Positions 8,486 to 16,163 are shown, counted from the stretch's first letter. The stretch is DNA of 30,570 nucleotides from Treponema sp. (GCA_018384055.1 JAHAZL010000055.1:1-30570); one strand, 5' to 3'. Numbers and translations: made by a program. Notes: generated by a model from the sequence alone, not told the origin.

Positions 8486-9984
8486 TCAGTTTTATCAGAA
8501 GCTGCAGTTAGGACTACCGCTCTCTGATCAAGAGGAATCATTCCGTCAGCATAAACTTTAAGAGGCTGAAGGGAATAAGTTTTTCCCTTATCCTGTGTTT
8601 CCTCTACAACAACTTTATAATGTCCACTAAAAAAAGAGCCTTCAGTTTTTACGGAACGGAACTGAATCATAATGTCTTCCCTGTTTTCATTCCAGAAACA
8701 GCTTCCTTCATCAGAAACATTGTCGCCTGTCACAGAATATTTTCCGGAAGCAAACTTTACAAGATAACCTTCTGAAGTTTTCCAAGATTTGCCTTTTTCC
8801 AATTCAAGAGCAATGTCATTATTTGATTTCTTGGATTTAAGTTTTGACTTAAAGAGATTTTGTTTAGTCTTTTTGTAGTCACCGTCCCATACAGTACTTT
8901 CACTGATTCTCATGCGGACATCATCCTGAATGCGGATGTGTATTTCTTCAGTGGATTTAAGGGAAATGTCTACACGACGCTTTAAGTTTTCAATTTCCTG
9001 ATTGATTGTAGAAAGATACATGCCGTTTCTACGAATATTGCTGTGGGCCCAAATGTAGACTTCTTCCGTATCATCCTTAAAGAAAATGATTTCCTTTGAG
9101 TTATAGTTGAAAAACAGATAGCGCACACCGCTGCCATCACTTTCATTCATGTACCATAGACCTTCAAGGAAGTTTGCAAAAGTTTCTACAGTGCCATCCT
9201 GAATCTTTGCCAGTTCCTTTGCTGCAATGCGGCTGCCTGCAACGCGAAGTGTCTTTGTCTTTACATATTTATATTCTTCTGCGCTCCATTCATACTCGAT
9301 TTGAAGCTGGTCAGTACTCTTTTCGTTTTCAGTGTCCGTAGTATAAACCCAAATAGGAAAACTGGACCCATTAGCTTTTGATCGTTCATAAGCATCATAG
9401 CGGTCCATCTGCTGAATGAAAACAGTACCATCCCCGCGAAGATCTGCAATTTTCCTAATGCTGAACCTGTCGTTCCAGTTGGAAATATGATATGCCTTTA
9501 AAATTGAATCTCCGTTTTCTGCAAACCCCTGATAAACAAGGGCATTGCGATGGTCTCCACTTAAGTCAATTCCAGTGTAGGAAAAAGTTTGTGCCTGAAT
9601 AATTTCAGTTGCAAGTTCTGCTTTTCTTTCGTAGGAAGAAGTTTTTTGAATATACAACCCCACAATAAGCGAAATATAGGGACTATCCATGGTTCTTACG
9701 GCATTGACCTGATCATCATAACCGTCACCGTCAAAATCCATGCTGACAATACTCAAAAGAGTTTCGTTACTGTGCAAGGGAATAAGAGAAACAAGTGCGG
9801 AATCATCATCTTCAATAGAAACATCCTGAACGGAAGTCTGAGATTCGGCATTTGTCTTTGGAATAACAATGGAAGAAGACACGACCGTCTCTTCTTCCTT
9901 ATATATATATCTTTTTGCAAGCAATACAGTAAGAACTGTAGCAGATGCAAGAATCAGCAAAGCAAGTGTAATTTTTTTCTTCAT
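8482..9984 (-). CDS. Pallilysin-like (Tp0751 family) envelope protein with extended N-terminal region
   Basis: This 500-residue protein begins MKKK with one hydrophobic segment (5-23) and no lipobox cysteine, so it is either secreted or anchored by that segment. Residues about 78-150 contain two FG-GAP-like lines, MDFDGDGYDDQV and GIDLSGDHRNALVYQG. Residues about 271-370 match, from memory, the body of T. pallidum Tp0751: GLW, LFF, an EEVYIW/EIFLV stretch, RRVDISLKSTEEIHIR and the S-WDG-Y ending. Tp0751 is a lipocalin-fold host-component-binding protein once described as a zinc protease with HEVIH. Here the matching residues are TEEIH (345-349), so the first zinc histidine is absent. It follows argD by 37 bases on the same strand but has its own candidate promoter. 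The family call is from memory, not from a search. Confidence 0.66.
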   Translation of the reverse strand: MKKKITLALLILASATVLTVLLAKRYIYKEEETVVSSSIVIPKTNAESQTSVQDVSIEDDDSALVSLIPLHSNETLLSIVSMDFDGDGYDDQVNAVRTMDSPYISLIVGLYIQKTSSYERKAELATEIIQAQTFSYTGIDLSGDHRNALVYQGFAENGDSILKAYHISNWNDRFSIRKIADLRGDGTVFIQQMDRYDAYERSKANGSSFPIWVYTTDTENEKSTDQLQIEYEWSAEEYKYVKTKTLRVAGSRIAAKELAKIQDGTVETFANFLEGLWYMNESDGSGVRYLFFNYNSKEIIFFKDDTEEVYIWAHSNIRRNGMYLSTINQEIENLKRRVDISLKSTEEIHIRIQDDVRMRISESTVWDGDYKKTKQNLFKSKLKSKKSNNDIALELEKGKSWKTSEGYLVKFASGKYSVTGDNVSDEGSCFWNENREDIMIQFRSVKTEGSFFSGHYKVVVEETQDKGKTYSLQPLKVYADGMIPLDQRAVVLTAASDKTD

Positions 9985-9990
9985 CGACTT

Positions 9991-10019
9991 ATTCTACTAA
10001 TTCTTGCGTTATCGCACAA
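9991..10019 (-). promoter_or_regulatory. Possible promoter for the pallilysin-like gene
   Basis: On the minus strand TTGTGC (10014-10019), a 17-base spacer and TAGAAT (9991-9996, five of six) end six bases before the ATG at 9984. The -35 is weak. No Shine-Dalgarno sequence precedes the ATG, in keeping with a leaderless transcript. Confidence 0.4.
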
Positions 10020-10021
10020 GA

Positions 10022-11179
10022 CTATGCAGAAAGCACTTCTTTAAGGATTGCAAGGCCTGCCTCAATTTCTTTCTTTGAAATGTTCAAAGGAGGAACAAAG
10101 CGGAGAACATCATCACCTGCAGTTGAGAAAAGAAGTCCTTTTGCAAGACAAGCCTTTTCATATTCAAGAGGATTTGACTTTACCTGGACACCGATTACAA
10201 GACCCATACCGCGAACTTCAACTACACATGGAAGATTCCAGCTTTTGATTGTTTCACGAATGTAATTTCCCTTTTCATTAACGGCATCCATAAAGCCTGG
10301 CTTTGTAAGTTCATCAAGAACAACATTTGCTCCTGCACAAGCAAGAGGATTTCCACCGAAAGTAGACTGATGATCACCAGCTGTAAAAACATTGCCCTTT
10401 CCGCGCCACATGCAAGCTCCCATAGGGATTCCGCCGGCAATTGCCTTTGCAAGAGTTACAACTTCAGGTTCAACTCCATAAAGGTCTGAACAAAGAAGGG
10501 ATCCGCATCTTCCCATTCCAGTCTGAACTTCATCACAGATTACGATGGCACCTGCATCACGGGCTGCCTTTGCACAGGCCTTTGCCCATTCCTTATCCAA
10601 AGGAAGAACACCGCCTTCACACTGAACAGGTTCAAACATGACGGCAGCAACTGTATCATCAAATGCTGTTTTCAACCCATCCCAATCATTTGGTTCAAGA
10701 TATTTGAAACCTTCTACATAAGGACCAAAGCATTCAGGATGGAATTTTTCCTGTCCTGTAGCAGTAAGAGTTGTAAGAGGTCTACCGTGGAAAGACTTCT
10801 TGAGCGTAATGATAGTCCTTCTCTTTTCGCCGCCATTGAGCCAGCCGTATTTTCTTGCAAGCTTTATGGCACATTCGTTGGCTTCGGCTCCGCTGTTTCC
10901 AAAGAAAACTCCTTCAAAACCTGTAGCCTTCAGAAGTTTTGCTGCATATTCATTGCCAATGTCGCTTGTGAAGTAATTGCAGATATGAATCTGCTTTTTT
11001 GCCTGTTTTGCAACAGCCTTCACAAGGGGCTTGTAATTGTGACCAAGACAGTTGACTGCAATGCCTGCAAGAAAGTCTACATATTTTTTCCCGTTAACAT
11101 CCGTAAGAATTGATCCCTGACCTTTAACAAAAGTAACATCAAAGGATCCGTAGTTATTCAATATCTGTTTGTTTCCCAT
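10022..11179 (-). CDS. argD: Acetylornithine aminotransferase
   Basis: This 385-residue class III PLP aminotransferase has NSGAEANE (95-102), CDEVQTGMGR with the PLP-ring aspartate D216, and the Schiff-base lysine in TLAKAIAGG (K245). The enzyme converts N-acetylglutamate semialdehyde to N-acetylornithine in arginine synthesis. Its place after argJ and argB on the same strand favours argD over the closely related ornithine or GABA aminotransferases. AAAGGGA seven bases before the ATG serves as ribosome site. A 273-base gap with two structured repeats separates it from argB, which could weaken read-through. Confidence 0.93.
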   Translation of the reverse strand: MGNKQILNNYGSFDVTFVKGQGSILTDVNGKKYVDFLAGIAVNCLGHNYKPLVKAVAKQAKKQIHICNYFTSDIGNEYAAKLLKATGFEGVFFGNSGAEANECAIKLARKYGWLNGGEKRRTIITLKKSFHGRPLTTLTATGQEKFHPECFGPYVEGFKYLEPNDWDGLKTAFDDTVAAVMFEPVQCEGGVLPLDKEWAKACAKAARDAGAIVICDEVQTGMGRCGSLLCSDLYGVEPEVVTLAKAIAGGIPMGACMWRGKGNVFTAGDHQSTFGGNPLACAGANVVLDELTKPGFMDAVNEKGNYIRETIKSWNLPCVVEVRGMGLVIGVQVKSNPLEYEKACLAKGLLFSTAGDDVLRFVPPLNISKKEIEAGLAILKEVLSA

Positions 11180-11195
11180 AATAATTCCCTTTCAT

Positions 11196-11299
11196 AGCGC
11201 CAAGGACGGCGCGTCATTAGTTTCAGCTACAAAAACCGCGAGCATCAATGTTTTTTGCAACGCAAAAACAGGCACAGACGCGACTGAATTGATGCTCGT
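11196..11299. repeat. Structured direct repeat, copy 1 (about 104 bp) between argD and argB
   Basis: The copy begins with a GCGCC-GGCGC hairpin. It then has a long hairpin whose arms CGAGCATCAAT and ATTGATGCTCG pair perfectly over 11 bp around an inner GTTTTTTGC-AAC-GCAAAAAC stem. It differs from copy 2 at only a few positions: one inserted base, and CACAG versus CGCGG. It codes for nothing visible and is more GC-rich at its ends than the flanking DNA. Confidence 0.9.
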
Positions 11300-11317
11300 T
11301 AACGAAAACTTCATTAC

Positions 11318-11422
11318 AGCGCCAAGGACGGCGCGTCATTAGTTTCAGCTATAAAATACCGCGAGCATCAATGTTTTTTGCAACGCAAAAACAGGCGCGG
11401 ACGCGACTGAATTGATGCTCGT
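11318..11422. repeat. Structured direct repeat, copy 2 (about 105 bp) between argD and argB
   Basis: This is the second copy of the unit at 11196, in the same orientation after an 18-base spacer, and it keeps both hairpins. The two copies fill almost all of the 273-base gap between argB and argD. Such palindromic units are usually dispersed intergenic elements, as in the REP or small non-autonomous element classes. Whether other copies exist in the genome cannot be seen from here. Confidence 0.9.
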
Positions 11423-11423
11423 C

Positions 11424-11457
11424 ACTGAAAAAAATCCATGGATGGATTTTTTTCAGT
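11424..11457. terminator. Perfect 16-bp palindrome at the argB stop, bidirectional terminator
   Basis: ACTGAAAAAAATCCAT (11424-11439) and its exact complement (11442-11457) flank two bases. The argB TGA stop (11453-11455) lies inside the right arm. The A and T runs make either RNA strand a hairpin with a terminal U-run inside the stem. It would reduce transcription from argB into argD unless read-through occurs. Confidence 0.6.
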
Positions 11458-12355
11458 AAATCATTGTACCGATACCACGGTCACTGAACATTTCTATGAG
11501 CAATGAATGTGGAACACGTCCGTCGATGATGTGAGTCCTTGGAACACCGCCGTTACGGGCCAAAAGACAGCATTCAATCTTTGGAATCATACCGCCAGAA
11601 ATGATGCCGTCATCAAAGTACTTCTGAACATCATTCAAATGAATGCGCTGGATAAGGCTTGTCGGATCATTCATATCCCTCAATACCCCGGCAACATTTG
11701 TAAGCTGAACAAACTTTTCTGCTTCAAGGGCAATGGCGATTTTAGCAGCTGCAGTATCAGCATTGATGTTGTACCTTACATTTTCTTCTGTTTCGCTCAA
11801 TGCAATTGTTGATACAACTGGAATTGCACCTTCGTTAAGGAGGCTGTTGATGATTTCAGGATTTACCTGTGTTACTTCACCGACAAAGCCATAGTCAACG
11901 CCGTCCCCTTTATCAAGTTTCTTTGCGCGAATGAGTCCGCCGTCAGTTCCGCTAAGGCCAACAGCCTTACCGCCCTGCTGTACCAGCATGCCAACAATAC
12001 CCTTGTTGAGTTTTCCGGCAAGAACCATCTGAACGATTTCCATGGTTTCTTCATCTGTATAGCGAAGCCCATTGATGAACTTGGATTCCTTTCCAACTTT
12101 TTCAAGCATGGCATTGATTTCAGGTCCGCCACCGTGAACAAGAACAACCTTGATGCCGATTGTATTGAGAAGGACGATGTCTTCCATTACATAGCGTTTC
12201 AGATCTTCATTGAGCATGGCATTCCCGCCGTACTTAACTACTACAGTTTTTCCTACCCAATGCTTGAAATAAGGCAAGGCCTGAACAAGAACGCTTGACC
12301 AGGTTTCACTATCCAGCCTTGAGTTTATTTTATTGACTGTATTTTCATCTGCCAT
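11453..12355 (-). CDS. argB: Acetylglutamate kinase
   Basis: This 300-residue amino acid kinase has VVVKYGGNAM (38-47), VLVHGGGPEIN near 71-81, YNINADTAA (the nucleotide/acetylglutamate region) and GGMIPKIE near the end. It phosphorylates N-acetylglutamate, the second step of arginine synthesis. The N-terminal extension of about 30 residues before the first strand resembles the helix seen in arginine-sensitive hexameric ArgB enzymes, so feedback inhibition is plausible but inferred. AAGGAG lies nine bases before the ATG. It follows argJ by 86 bases that hold a heptanucleotide repeat. Confidence 0.95.
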   Translation of the reverse strand: MADENTVNKINSRLDSETWSSVLVQALPYFKHWVGKTVVVKYGGNAMLNEDLKRYVMEDIVLLNTIGIKVVLVHGGGPEINAMLEKVGKESKFINGLRYTDEETMEIVQMVLAGKLNKGIVGMLVQQGGKAVGLSGTDGGLIRAKKLDKGDGVDYGFVGEVTQVNPEIINSLLNEGAIPVVSTIALSETEENVRYNINADTAAAKIAIALEAEKFVQLTNVAGVLRDMNDPTSLIQRIHLNDVQKYFDDGIISGGMIPKIECCLLARNGGVPRTHIIDGRVPHSLLIEMFSDRGIGTMIY

Positions 12356-12377
12356 TTTTTTATCTCCTTCAAAAACA

Positions 12378-12419
12378 ATTCATAATTCATAATTCATAAT
12401 TCATAATTTATAATTCTGA
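12378..12419. repeat. Heptanucleotide tandem repeat (ATTCATA) between argJ and argB
   Basis: Four exact copies of ATTCATA (12378-12405) are followed by two diverged copies, ATTTATA and ATTCTGA. On the argB coding strand the unit reads TATGAAT, so every copy offers a -10-like hexamer. The array lies about 22 bases before the argB start. Copy number could change by slippage. Confidence 0.9.
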
Positions 12420-12441
12420 ATTGAAAATATAAAGCAATTTT

Positions 12442-13728
12442 CTAGCTTCTGTAATCTCCGTTGATTTTTACATAATCGTATGTAAGGTCACATCCCCACG
12501 CAGTTCCTTCTGCATTGCCGTCCTGAAGCACAACTTCAATTTCCACAGCTTCTTCAGCAAGAATTGCAGTTGCCTTCTCTTCGTCAAAGGAAAGCCCAAC
12601 ACCGTTATGAACAACTTCTATCTTTCCGCCGCATTTATCGCAGCCATAAACCTGATACTTTTCTTCTTCTGGAGTTTCAAAATATCTCTTTGATTCCTTT
12701 CTGCTTGAGAAGTAAACGCAAGTCTTGTCAGGATCGAATTCATATCCGCTGTATCCCATGGCACACATGATTCTTCCGCAGTTTGCATCGCGACCGAACA
12801 TGGCAGCCTTAACGAGATTAGACTTGATTACAAACTTTGCAAGACCACGGGCTGTTTCAACATCCTTTGCTCCCTTTACAGTACATTCAACAAGATGACT
12901 TGCACCTTCACCGTCGGCAGCAATCTTCATTGCCATCTGTGTGTTGAGCACATTCAATGCCTTGAGGAATGCATCAAAGTCCGGACCTTCAGAAACGATT
13001 TCTGCATTTCCAGCAAGACCGTTAGCCATGATTGTAAGGGTATCGTTTGTAGACATGTCTCCGTCAACAGAAACACAATTATAAGTCCCCTTTACAGTTT
13101 CCTTAAGGGCCTTGTTCAGCATTGCAGAAGAAATTGCACAGTCGGTTGTTACAAATGAAAGCATTGTTCCCATGTTAATGTGAATCATACCGCTTCCCTT
13201 GCACATGGCACCAATATGAATTGTCTTTCCGCCGATTTCTGTTTCAACTGCACATTCCTTGTAGTGAGTATCAGTTGTCATGATGGCAGTTCTTGCTTCT
13301 TTGTGACCTTCTACTGAAAGTCCAGCCTTAAGCCTGTCGAAATTTTCTTCAATCTTTTCAACAGGAACATGCTGTCCGATGATACCTGTAGAAGTAACGA
13401 TTACATTTTCAGGAGCAATGCCAAGACCTCTGGCAGTAAAGTCGGCCATACGGAGTGCATTTTTATAGCCTTCTTCACCTGTACATGCATTTGCAAAACA
13501 TACATTGCAGATTGCAGCCTGCATCTTTCCGCCTGCAATGTTCTTCATTGTAAGCTTAACGCATTCTGCCTTAACGCGGTTGCTTGTAAAAATTCCTGCT
13601 GCGTTGCACATAACTTCACTGTAAACAAGGGCAGTATCATTTGTCTTTCTTGATGCCTTGAGACCGCAGTGAATTCCGTTTGCTGTAAAACCTTTTGGAG
13701 CACAAACTCCACCGTCAATAAAATGCAT
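12442..13728 (-). CDS. argJ: Bifunctional glutamate N-acetyltransferase / ornithine acetyltransferase
   Basis: This 428-residue ArgJ precursor has FTSNRVKAECV (47-57), FANACTGEEG (78-87), TTDT-KE (151-158) and the self-cleavage region MGTMLSFVTTD with nucleophile Thr188. The C-terminus AWGCDLTYDYVKINGDYRS is diagnostic. It recycles acetyl groups from acetylornithine to glutamate, and in bifunctional forms also uses acetyl-CoA. Gly replaces the usual Ala before the catalytic Thr. An extra segment of about 25 residues (about 341-369) includes a CDKC pair (C363, C366) that I do not recall from other ArgJ proteins. AAAGGAG precedes the ATG by nine bases. It is first in the arg run, with operator-like repeats at its promoter. 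Confidence 0.94.
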   Translation of the reverse strand: MHFIDGGVCAPKGFTANGIHCGLKASRKTNDTALVYSEVMCNAAGIFTSNRVKAECVKLTMKNIAGGKMQAAICNVCFANACTGEEGYKNALRMADFTARGLGIAPENVIVTSTGIIGQHVPVEKIEENFDRLKAGLSVEGHKEARTAIMTTDTHYKECAVETEIGGKTIHIGAMCKGSGMIHINMGTMLSFVTTDCAISSAMLNKALKETVKGTYNCVSVDGDMSTNDTLTIMANGLAGNAEIVSEGPDFDAFLKALNVLNTQMAMKIAADGEGASHLVECTVKGAKDVETARGLAKFVIKSNLVKAAMFGRDANCGRIMCAMGYSGYEFDPDKTCVYFSSRKESKRYFETPEEEKYQVYGCDKCGGKIEVVHNGVGLSFDEEKATAILAEEAVEIEVVLQDGNAEGTAWGCDLTYDYVKINGDYRS

Positions 13729-13736
13729 AAATATAC
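13724..13736. promoter_or_regulatory. Operator-like repeat 1, over the argJ start codon
   Basis: TGCATAAATATAC, an imperfect palindrome with TGCAT and ATACA ends, overlaps the argJ ATG. An exact 13-base copy lies 31 bases upstream, about three helical turns. The shape (TGnAT, A/T core, ATnCA) is similar to known ArgR boxes. The ArgR assignment is inference. Confidence 0.45.
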
Positions 13737-13754
13737 ACTCCTTTTACATTATTT

Positions 13755-13767
13755 TGCATAAATATAC
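13755..13767. promoter_or_regulatory. Operator-like repeat 2, inside the argJ -10 box
   Basis: This is the second exact copy of TGCATAAATATAC. It contains the whole predicted -10 box of the argJ promoter (13761-13766), so a protein bound here would block RNA polymerase. This is the expected place for an arginine repressor site. Confidence 0.5.
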
Positions 13768-13789
13768 CGCTAATTCCTCGTTTATTCAA
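13761..13789 (-). promoter_or_regulatory. argJ promoter
   Basis: On the minus strand TTGAAT (13784-13789), a 17-base spacer and TATATT (13761-13766, five of six). Start of transcription would be near 13754, giving a leader of about 26 bases that contains AAAGGAG. Confidence 0.6.
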
Positions 13790-13833
13790 TATTATAAATA
13801 TCTTTTTCCCTTTTTTATAGTACGGCGCTAAAA

Positions 13834-13862
13834 TTGAATTTTTATATTGATGTCTATATAAT
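13834..13862 (+). promoter_or_regulatory. Promoter for the formate/nitrite transporter gene, leaderless layout
   Basis: TTGAAT (13834-13839), exactly 17 bases, then a perfect TATAAT (13857-13862). The ATG is at 13872, nine bases further, so the start site would fall within two or three bases of the start codon. No ribosome site is present. Confidence 0.7.
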
Positions 13863-13871
13863 AGTGCCATT

Positions 13872-14498
13872 ATGAAGAACATCATTAACATTTTGGTTCG
13901 TGCATTTTTGACTGGTATTGCCATCGGAATCGGTGGTGCAGTGTTTTTAAGCTGTGAAAGCAAAGTTGTAGGTGCTTTCCTTTTCGGAACTGGACTTTTC
14001 ACAATCCTTACTTTCGGATTCTATCTTTACACAGGTAAAGTTGGATATATCGTTGAAAACAAGCCTGAATACATTGGGGAAGTTGCCCTCATCTGGCTTG
14101 GTAATTTAATCGGAACTTTCGTATCTGCAAGACTTCTTCTCCTTACACGCGTAGCAGGTATAGCAAGCAAAGCAGCGGCCATGTGTGAAGTAAAGATGAA
14201 CGACAGCCTTGTAAGCCTTTTTGTACTTGCAATCTTCTGCGGTATGCTCATGTTCATTGCTGCAGACGGGTACAAGAAAATCAACCACGAAACAGGAAAG
14301 TGCCTTGCAATCTTCCTTCCTGTAATGGCATTCATTTTGAGTGGATTTGAACACTGCATTGCAAACATGTTCTACTTCAGTCTCGCTGATGCATGGACAG
14401 TAAAAAGCTTTGGGTACCTTCTCGTAATGACATTAGGCAATGCAGCCGGCGGAATGTTGATTCCACTCTGCAGAAAAGCAATGGTTGAAAACCAGTAA
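13872..14498 (+). CDS. Formate/nitrite transporter family protein
   Basis: This 208-residue integral membrane protein has six likely membrane helices (about 8-28, 33-55, 65-90, 113-130, 140-162, 176-200). Family marks are the glycine-rich first helix GIAIGIGGAVFLS, FYLYTGKVGY, WLGNLIGTF and above all FILSGFEHCIANMFYF, with the conserved histidine that gates the pentameric FNT channel. It would move formate, nitrite, hydrosulfide or a similar small anion. At 208 residues it is shorter than classical FocA/NirC (about 260-285), lacking the long N-terminal and loop segments. It is transcribed alone, divergent from argJ, and ends at a strong shared terminator with gltX. Confidence 0.86.
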   Translation: MKNIINILVRAFLTGIAIGIGGAVFLSCESKVVGAFLFGTGLFTILTFGFYLYTGKVGYIVENKPEYIGEVALIWLGNLIGTFVSARLLLLTRVAGIASKAAAMCEVKMNDSLVSLFVLAIFCGMLMFIAADGYKKINHETGKCLAIFLPVMAFILSGFEHCIANMFYFSLADAWTVKSFGYLLVMTLGNAAGGMLIPLCRKAMVENQ

Positions 14499-14544
14499 AT
14501 TTCGGCTGAACAATTGCTAAAAAAACTTAAGCCATAAAAAAAAT

Positions 14545-14573
14545 GACCGTCTGAAATTTCAGACGGTCTTTTT
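14545..14573. terminator. Bidirectional terminator between the FNT gene and gltX
   Basis: GACCGTCTGAAA (14545-14556) and its perfect complement (14557-14568) form a 24-base palindrome, with five Ts after it and a run of As before it. It can stop transcription from both converging genes. Confidence 0.9.
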
Positions 14574-14591
14574 GATTTAACTCCTTAGGAT

Positions 14592-16163
14592 TTAGAATGT
14601 TGCAAGAGTTCTTTCAACACGGGCAACAGCTCTTTCCTTTCCAAGGATCCAGATAGAACCGATAAGTGGTGGCGAAACTTTTGATCCTGTAACAGCCATG
14701 CGGACAGGCATCATGAAGTCACCAAGTTTGATTCCAAGTTCTTCTGCATATTTTTTTGCAAGTTCTTCTGCTTCTTCATGAGACTTGCCGAAGATTTCTG
14801 CAACATAATCCTTAGCCTTTACAAGAACTTCCTTTGTCTTTGCTTCATCAAGCTTTTTAGGAATGATGTTTTCCTTTGCAGGAACAACTGGTTCTGTAAA
14901 GAGGAAGTGAACCATTTCTGCTGCATCAGAAAGGAAGTGGAGTCTTTCCTTAATGAGAGGCATCAAAGCCATAAGCTTCTTCTTTACATCTGCAGATGAC
15001 ATGTTCATTGAAGCATCAACACAAACAGGTTCACCGTCTGCACCAAGGGAAACGCCGGAGAATTCAGGACCAACCTTTGGCTTTGGCTGCGGATTGTCAG
15101 GATTGATTTCGAGAGTAGCATCACCTGTACCTGTAATGAATGGAAGGACCCACTTGTAGAGTTCTTCGTCTGTAAGGGCACGGATGTACTGGCCGTTGTA
15201 CCATTCAAGCTTCTTGTAGTCGAAAACAGCAGGAGCCTTGTTAAGGTGTTCAAGACGGAACTTCTGACCAAGTTCTTCAAGTGTATACATGTCGCGACCG
15301 TCATCGTAAGAACAGCCAAGGAGAGCAACATAGTTTACGATTGCCTGTGGAAGGTATCCGCGGGCACGGAATTCATTCAATGAAGTTGAACCGTGGCGCT
15401 TTGAAAGTTTCTTTCCGTCACTTCCGTTTACCATTGGAAGGTGGCAGAATTCAGGGTGTTCCCATCCGAAAGAACGGTACATCTGAACATGCAATGGAGT
15501 AGATGGAATCCATTCCTGTGCACGCATAACATGAGAAATCTTCATGAGGTGATCGTCAACGATGTTTGCAAGGTGATATGTTGGGAATCCGTCGCTCTTA
15601 AGGAGAACAGGATCCGGAGAAATGTCCTCATTGTTCCATTCTATGTCACCAAGGAGATGGTCTGAAAACTTTGTCTTTCCTTCAAGAGGTACCTTGAGGC
15701 GGATAACATAAGGCTTTCCGGCATCAAGGTTTGCCTTTACTTCTTCTGGAGTAAGGTGACGGCAGTTCCTGTCATAACCTGGAGCCATTTTGTTTTCTGT
15801 CTGAATCTTGCGGATTCTTTCAAGACGTTCTGCATCACAAAAACAGTAGTAAGCTTCGCCGTTTTCGATGAGCTGCATTGCATACTTCTTGTAAAGTTCA
15901 AATCTTTCCGACTGAACATAAGGACCGTATTCACCGCCCTTTGAACCGCCTTCATCCCAATCGATTCCAAGCCAGTCCATTGTGTCATAAAGGTTCTGAA
16001 CATATTTTTCATCAAAACGAGTACGGTCTGTATCTTCAAGACGAAGAATGAATTTTCCTCCCTGTGAACGGGCATAAAGATAATTAAAAAGCGCAGTGCG
16101 CACACCACCAATGTGCTGCATACCTGTCGGCGATGGAGCATAACGAACTCTTACTTCAGACAT
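14592..16163 (-). CDS. gltX: Glutamyl-tRNA synthetase
   Basis: The start at 16163 is preferred over an ATG two codons upstream because AGGGG lies at normal spacing only from the second ATG. The 523-residue class I synthetase has APSPTGMQHIGG (9-20, HIGH-type motif), RLEDTDRTR (41-49) and KLSKRHG (252-258). It charges tRNA-Glu with glutamate in the cytoplasm, and possibly tRNA-Gln if an amidotransferase is present. Compared with the usual length of about 470-490 it carries a proline-rich insertion near residues 355-395 (NPQPKPKVGPEF) before the anticodon-binding helices. It is a single-gene unit facing the LolD-like gene. Confidence 0.97.
   Translation of the reverse strand: MSEVRVRYAPSPTGMQHIGGVRTALFNYLYARSQGGKFILRLEDTDRTRFDEKYVQNLYDTMDWLGIDWDEGGSKGGEYGPYVQSERFELYKKYAMQLIENGEAYYCFCDAERLERIRKIQTENKMAPGYDRNCRHLTPEEVKANLDAGKPYVIRLKVPLEGKTKFSDHLLGDIEWNNEDISPDPVLLKSDGFPTYHLANIVDDHLMKISHVMRAQEWIPSTPLHVQMYRSFGWEHPEFCHLPMVNGSDGKKLSKRHGSTSLNEFRARGYLPQAIVNYVALLGCSYDDGRDMYTLEELGQKFRLEHLNKAPAVFDYKKLEWYNGQYIRALTDEELYKWVLPFITGTGDATLEINPDNPQPKPKVGPEFSGVSLGADGEPVCVDASMNMSSADVKKKLMALMPLIKERLHFLSDAAEMVHFLFTEPVVPAKENIIPKKLDEAKTKEVLVKAKDYVAEIFGKSHEEAEELAKKYAEELGIKLGDFMMPVRMAVTGSKVSPPLIGSIWILGKERAVARVERTLATF

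Noticed and set aside
8938..8952. A zinc protease motif in the pallilysin-like protein
   Set aside because: The equivalent residues are TEEIH, not HExxH, and no other HExxH is present in the protein.
9589..10044. A 151-residue open frame antisense to the pallilysin-like gene
   Set aside because: It is composition-driven, has no ribosome site, and overlaps a recognisable gene over its whole length.
11196..11422. A CRISPR array
   Set aside because: There are only two copies of about 104 bp, each with internal hairpins, separated by one 18-base spacer; no cas genes are nearby.
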